A stretch of DNA of 17,199 nt from CAZHRJ01 sp964534765 (lineage in GTDB: Bacteria > Lindowbacteria > 2-12-FULL-62-27), in assembly GCA_964534765.1 (NCBI GenBank), contig CAZHRJ010000061.1, positions 1 through 17,199 of the forward strand, read 5' to 3'. The position numbers and the translations under genes are program-made. Of this stretch, positions 13,546-17,199 are shown piece by piece (the stretch's first letter is position 1; each line of letters opens with the position of its first letter). The notes under the pieces are model-generated. The model made no database searches. It saw only the letters and a program-made list of their open reading frames with translations, and was not told the origin of the DNA.

Positions 13546-14607
13546 CTACTGATCCTGGCCCGGGCGGTAGGTCCGGCGCCGGCCGTCGTGACAGAGAGTC
13601 AAGGACGGCCCAGCCGTCTCACAGTCCGCCGGATCGGGAACACGGGCCATGACCACAGTGACATTGTCCCGGCCGCCGGCGCTGAGCGAGGCCTCCATGA
13701 GGATCCGGGTCATTTCATCCGGAGAAAGTGGCCTGGCCAAAATGGCGGCGATGACCGCATCATCGATCATGGAAGTCACGCCGTCCGAACAGAGCATCAC
13801 CAGGTCGCCTGGCGAAACAGCGACCGTCATGCTGTCAGGGTCCAGGGTCTCGCCGCTGCCTAAAGCGCGAGTGATGACATTCCGGAGTTGGTGTTTGTCC
13901 GCGTCCTTGGGATCCAGGCGATTCATCCGGATCAGCTCCTCGACCATGGAATGATCGTCCGTCAGTCGGCGCAGTGTCCCGCGACTGTATAAATATGCCC
14001 GGCTGTCGCCGACGTAGGCCACATGCAGGACCGGACGGCCCTCTTCAAGGACTTCCCGCCGCACACGACGCTCCTCCGTACCCACAATCGTTTCACTTCC
14101 TCCGCCGGTCACCCATCCCTCGTCATCAGCCGCGATGGCGCGGTCCTCGGACGCCTCCGATAAAACCGCAGCCACCAGTGTGGTCGCCATCCTGTCCGTG
14201 ACGCCACGGCCCAAACCCTCACTTCGCACATACTCATGCGCCAAAAAGAGACACCGCCTTAGATCGCTCAGCCCCCGGCCACGCGTCCGGCTGGGCTGGC
14301 TCAGGCGGTGAATCAATTCCGTCGTCACGGTCTCAACGGCGATGCTCGAGGCCACCTCTCCCCGGGCGCCGCCGCCGACGCCGTCGGCCACGACCAGGAG
14401 CGTGACGGGCATGTGCCGGCCGGAGGGTCGATACCGCAGGGCCAGATGCGCGTCTTCATTTCTGGTCCGAACCAGACCCCGGTGAGTCAGGGCCGATAGA
14501 GTCGCGGCTGAGACGCCGCCGCTCTTCCAGCGGTCAAGCCCTTCGGCTGCCGCCGATTTTCGGATACCTTCCCAGATGGAATCAATGAGCAGACGATCAC
14601 CGGTCAT
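13546..14607 (-). CDS. PP2C-family Ser/Thr protein phosphatase P2
   Basis: A 353-residue PP2C phosphatase. Motifs in order are THRGLVRTRNEDA, ADGVGG, MATT, VGDSRAY, CSDGVTSMI and GGRDNVTVV. The Asp usual in the first motif ((S/T)DxG) is His here, but the NED acid pair and the other metal-binding Asp residues remain. Between MATTLVAAVL and VGDSRAY it has an extra ~40-residue charged, Gly/Glu-rich insert that P1 lacks. N-terminal LIDSIW and C-terminal LTLCHDGRRRTYRPG match P1, so the two are paralogues of one subtype. There is no membrane segment. The ATG at 14607 overlaps the K7 stop (ATGA), making K7 and P2 a translationally coupled kinase-phosphatase pair. The PLD gene follows 10 bp later. 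Confidence 0.95.
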   Translation of the reverse strand: MTGDRLLIDSIWEGIRKSAAAEGLDRWKSGGVSAATLSALTHRGLVRTRNEDAHLALRYRPSGRHMPVTLLVVADGVGGGARGEVASSIAVETVTTELIHRLSQPSRTRGRGLSDLRRCLFLAHEYVRSEGLGRGVTDRMATTLVAAVLSEASEDRAIAADDEGWVTGGGSETIVGTEERRVRREVLEEGRPVLHVAYVGDSRAYLYSRGTLRRLTDDHSMVEELIRMNRLDPKDADKHQLRNVITRALGSGETLDPDSMTVAVSPGDLVMLCSDGVTSMIDDAVIAAILARPLSPDEMTRILMEASLSAGGRDNVTVVMARVPDPADCETAGPSLTLCHDGRRRTYRPGQDQ

Positions 14608-16973
14608 TTGACGGCCACAAAATCCTTCAGTATCTCATATCGTCTTGTTCCATGATCATCCTGCGCCATGATTGGCCGGATGTCATCGACGCGCTTAAGT
14701 CGCCGGGATTTCCGCGCCGCCAGCAGCGCCTCTTTTTCCGCCTTCAAGAGAAACGGCATCCGGACGATCTGGGCTTCCGGCGCCGAGTTGAGGTCGATCG
14801 GATTTGCCCATTCCTTGAGAAACTCCGGATCGACAGTGACCAACCGGTCACCGGGAGAGACATAGAGGGAGGCAAGGATTTGCTCTGCCATTTTTTCCAT
14901 GCGCCCCGCCCGGGTTCGGATTTTCCGCTCGATCCGGGTTTTCTGTATGTACTCATCCACGTCCCGGTATGCCCCGAATTTGTGCCGGTGCATCTGAATG
15001 GCCAGCGCGTCCCAGCTGCTTCGGAGGCCGCGGTTGAGATCATCCAGAGAGGCATGATTGAGATCGATGCGTCGTATGTCCGGAATGGTGAGAGCGGCTT
15101 TCAAAAGATCGCCGTAATACAGATTTACATCTTTTTGATAGGCGTCGTCCAGTTCGGCCGAACCGAGAGAAATAAAATCGAGCCAGGCGAGGCGTTTGCG
15201 TTTGAGTTGTGAGGAGTATCGGCTGGATCCCGCCAAAGCCGCCTCCTCGAGTGTGCGGATGATTCCGTGCGCCGCCCGGTACTCGATGATGCCGTCCGCG
15301 GTGTTCTCCGATATGAAAGGGACCGACATGAGATCTTCCCGGGTCGCATGGTTGATGTCGACCCGCCGGTATCGAGCGAGAAACGCCTTGTCAGGCGGCG
15401 CGGGGGCGCTGGTGTCTCCCACGGTCAGGCTTGGTAGAATATCGTTGTACTGCCCGGTCCAGCTGACAATCGCCCGCAGATCATCGGTGGTTTGAAACGC
15501 CCCTCGATGATGCCGGTAGGCTAGCAAGTAGAGGGCGCGAGCGTCGCTCATGTGTTTGATTTTGACCAGATCGTCAAAGCCGGCCGAATTGACGTCGACC
15601 TTCAGCCCATCGACTTTCCGGTACAGGGTCGATGTCTTGTATTCCCCTCGGACCACGGCCGCCTCCGGCGGCGGATCGTCCAGGGTCCACAGGGTGAGGC
15701 CATGCCAGACAAGAGCGCCCATGATCGGGACAAGAACAGCGCCCAGGCCGATAAGGACCGCGAGGGTCAGTCTTCGAGTCAGATCTTTTCGCCGCTGGAC
15801 GCCGGCGCGGGTTCGAAGAGTCTGGAATGTCCCCGCGCCATCGGCGATCCAGCCGCACGACGGACAGTAAGGGCTGTTGGCCCCGACAAATCGACATTCG
15901 ACGCACGGCCCTTGGACGGCAGCGGGGGAAGGCGCACCCGACCATTCGGCGAGCCGCCGGCTTATGACGCCGCCCGGATGGATGAGCGTGACATATTGAA
16001 GGTGCGTCGATTGGCCTGTTGTCTTCGGATCACATTTCAGGATTCCCTGCTCGTCCACGACTGCCCATCTCCGGGCGTGAGGGAGATAGACAAACGCGTC
16101 GAGATCATAATGGGCGGTATGGAGGTAGCTTTCGGCGATCGGAGTGTCCCTGTTTTCGATCGTGGCCGCCAGTTGCTGTGCCGATGGAAACCGTCGGGCA
16201 CGGCTGCGCTGCAACAGGCGGTCCACCACCATGGACAGATGCGCCGGCGCATCCGGCAAAACGTCCAGGACGGCCGGAGCCTCCACGTTCGGATTGATGA
16301 TTTGCCGGATCACCGTCACATGACTTTCCCCATCAAACGGCAGCCGACCCGTCAGCATCCGGAACCCCACAACTCCGAGAGACCAGAGATCCGCCGTCGC
16401 GTCCACGCCCTTCGCGCCCGCATGGTCGAACTGCTCGGGCGCTATAAATGCAGGGGTGCCGATATGTTCGCCGGTCATGGTCAGGGTGAAATCGTCGATG
16501 AGTTTGGCGATGCCGAAATCGATCAGTTTTATTTCCCCGCTTGGCGTCACGAGGATGTTTCGGGGAGAAATGTCGCGGTGGATGACGCCCCGGGCGTGCG
16601 CAAAAGAAAGTATCCGGGCGACGCAGTGAAGGACTGTCCCGGCAAGGGCCGTGATCTCCGGCTTCGACCGATTTTCCAAGACCGCTTCAAGGGATGATCC
16701 GTCGACGGATTCCATCGTGAAATATCGTTGCCCCTCCAGGCTGCCCTCCTCGAAAAAGCGTGGAATGCCCGGATGGTCGAGGGTTCTCAGGAGTGCGCAT
16801 TCACGGGAGAAACGTTCCTGAAACAATTCGTTTCTGGAGAGATGATCGGGAATCATCTTCAAAGCCACCTCGCGCCCCAGATCCGGGTCCAGCGCCAGAT
16901 GGACAGATCCCATTCCGCCGCGTCCAAGCGACCTGAGAATGGTGAATTTGCCGAAGCGGTCTGATTGCGCCAT
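14604..16973 (-). CDS. Membrane Ser/Thr kinase K7 with zinc ribbon and four HhH units
   Basis: A 789-residue kinase built like K2 without the TPRs. In order: GRGGMG loop, K39, HRDISPRN, IDFGIAKL, APEQF; the VYLPHAxRWAVVDE segment; a four-Cys zinc ribbon (CVEC, CPSC); a basic stretch and one membrane helix (about 410-435). The outer part has HhH-like units beginning LKVDVNSAGF, RVDINHATRE, RIDLNHASLD and PIDLNSAPEA. A LDFISLG ... DVNLYY segment like that of K2 follows the second unit. Most hairpins lack the GxG glycines. The start at 16973 (MAQSDRFG) is chosen over ATG 16982 because it aligns residue for residue with the starts of K2 (MSTSELFG) and K6 (MPSREFFG), all with lysine 39. It is the first gene of the right-hand unit and overlaps P2 by ATGA. 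Confidence 0.93.
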   Translation of the reverse strand: MAQSDRFGKFTILRSLGRGGMGSVHLALDPDLGREVALKMIPDHLSRNELFQERFSRECALLRTLDHPGIPRFFEEGSLEGQRYFTMESVDGSSLEAVLENRSKPEITALAGTVLHCVARILSFAHARGVIHRDISPRNILVTPSGEIKLIDFGIAKLIDDFTLTMTGEHIGTPAFIAPEQFDHAGAKGVDATADLWSLGVVGFRMLTGRLPFDGESHVTVIRQIINPNVEAPAVLDVLPDAPAHLSMVVDRLLQRSRARRFPSAQQLAATIENRDTPIAESYLHTAHYDLDAFVYLPHARRWAVVDEQGILKCDPKTTGQSTHLQYVTLIHPGGVISRRLAEWSGAPSPAAVQGPCVECRFVGANSPYCPSCGWIADGAGTFQTLRTRAGVQRRKDLTRRLTLAVLIGLGAVLVPIMGALVWHGLTLWTLDDPPPEAAVVRGEYKTSTLYRKVDGLKVDVNSAGFDDLVKIKHMSDARALYLLAYRHHRGAFQTTDDLRAIVSWTGQYNDILPSLTVGDTSAPAPPDKAFLARYRRVDINHATREDLMSVPFISENTADGIIEYRAAHGIIRTLEEAALAGSSRYSSQLKRKRLAWLDFISLGSAELDDAYQKDVNLYYGDLLKAALTIPDIRRIDLNHASLDDLNRGLRSSWDALAIQMHRHKFGAYRDVDEYIQKTRIERKIRTRAGRMEKMAEQILASLYVSPGDRLVTVDPEFLKEWANPIDLNSAPEAQIVRMPFLLKAEKEALLAARKSRRLKRVDDIRPIMAQDDHGTRRYEILKDFVAVK

Positions 16974-16991
16974 CACGCCCATTCAAACAAA

Positions 16992-17020
16992 ATCATCCGC
17001 CGGCGGCAACCGCACCGCAA
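16992..17020 (-). promoter_or_regulatory. Weak candidate promoter of K7
   Basis: On the minus strand GATGAT (16997-16992) follows TTGCGG (17020-17015) with 17-nt spacing. The -10 ends 18 nt before the K7 ATG. Matches to consensus are modest (4/6 and 3/6). The stretch ATGATTTTGTTTGA before K7 resembles ATGATTTGTTC before K6, hinting at shared control. The rest of the 16974-17040 stretch shows nothing else. Confidence 0.2.
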
Positions 17021-17040
17021 AATGACCGAATGGTCAAAAT

Positions 17041-17179
17041 GGGGACGTTGATTGACAAATTGACAAATTCCGGCGATTCCCTGAGGGACAAAGGGCGTGT
17101 TTGCTGATGAACGGACAAAAAACCGCGCATCTCCCATGGTGATTGCATCTCATTTGTCAATTTGTCAATCAACGTCCCC
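17041..17179. repeat. 139-bp MITE-like palindromic element, copy 2
   Basis: The 28-bp arms at 17041-17068 and 17152-17179 are perfect inverted repeats, identical to those of the copy at 12303-12441. The 83-bp core is the same length but diverged. It lies 68 bp upstream of the K7 start, so the two copies bracket the K7-P2-PLD unit in the same orientation. No transposase gene is present, and no target-site duplication is evident by eye. The last 20 bases of the window hold nothing recognisable. Confidence 0.85.
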
Positions 17180-17199
17180 AAATTGCAACGGTCAGTATC

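Noticed and set aside
15552..16697. Long plus-strand open frame of about 380 codons opposite K7, and similar ones opposite K2 (1746-2654) and P1 (5264-5921)
   Set aside because: They lie wholly antisense to kinases or phosphatases with clear motifs, have no recognisable domains and follow the codon periodicity of the minus-strand genes, as expected in GC-rich DNA.

Overview
The window is a dense bacterial Ser/Thr phospho-signalling cluster. Every credible gene lies on the minus strand, so transcription runs right to left. Labels used below: K1-K7 are Hanks-type kinases numbered left to right (K1 is cut by the left edge), P1 and P2 are PP2C phosphatases. Three other genes accompany them: an exported phospholipase-D-family protein, a zinc-ribbon membrane protein and an unrecognised 138-residue protein. 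The sequence is GC-rich by eye, uses some non-ATG starts, carries short palindromic repeats and contains a 100-N scaffold gap. This fits a draft or metagenome-assembled genome of a kinase-rich bacterium such as Planctomycetota, Acidobacteriota, Myxococcota or Omnitrophota. No taxonomic marker gene is present, so the phylum is inference only.

Layout. The right-hand unit (16973 to 12468) is K7 -> P2 -> PLD-like protein. It is bracketed by two copies of a 139-bp palindromic element with 28-bp perfect terminal inverted repeats (17041-17179 and 12303-12441). The left-hand unit (12055 to beyond position 1) is K6 -> zinc-ribbon protein -> K5 -> K4 -> small protein -> P1 -> K3 -> K2 -> K1. Spacing within it is -4, -4, +6, about +33, +41, -1, +3 and +2 bp, which is strong evidence for one operon. 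No gene for a transporter, metabolic enzyme, transposase or RNA was found.

How the parts may work together. All six complete kinases have an N-terminal cytoplasmic kinase domain, one membrane segment and a C-terminal region predicted outside the membrane. The outer regions carry ComEA-like helix-hairpin-helix units (K2, K3, K4, K7), a BRCT-like domain (K5), TPRs (K2), or an unrecognised module that K6 appears to share with the adjacent zinc-ribbon protein. These modules are otherwise best known for nucleic-acid work. An exported two-HKD PLD-family protein is encoded with K7 and P2. The working hypothesis is an envelope signalling network that senses nucleic acid (or uses nucleic-acid-derived folds to sense something else), reset by two paralogous PP2C enzymes. 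The sequence does not prove this.

Cautions. Six of the seven kinases replace the catalytic-loop lysine with Ser or Thr, and K4 has a degraded glycine loop. Most HhH units outside K3 have lost the glycines of the DNA-contacting hairpin. The scaffold gap is flanked by exactly identical 55-bp ends, so it is probably an assembly artefact. The left edge ends in a palindromic repeat that abruptly replaces expected kinase sequence.
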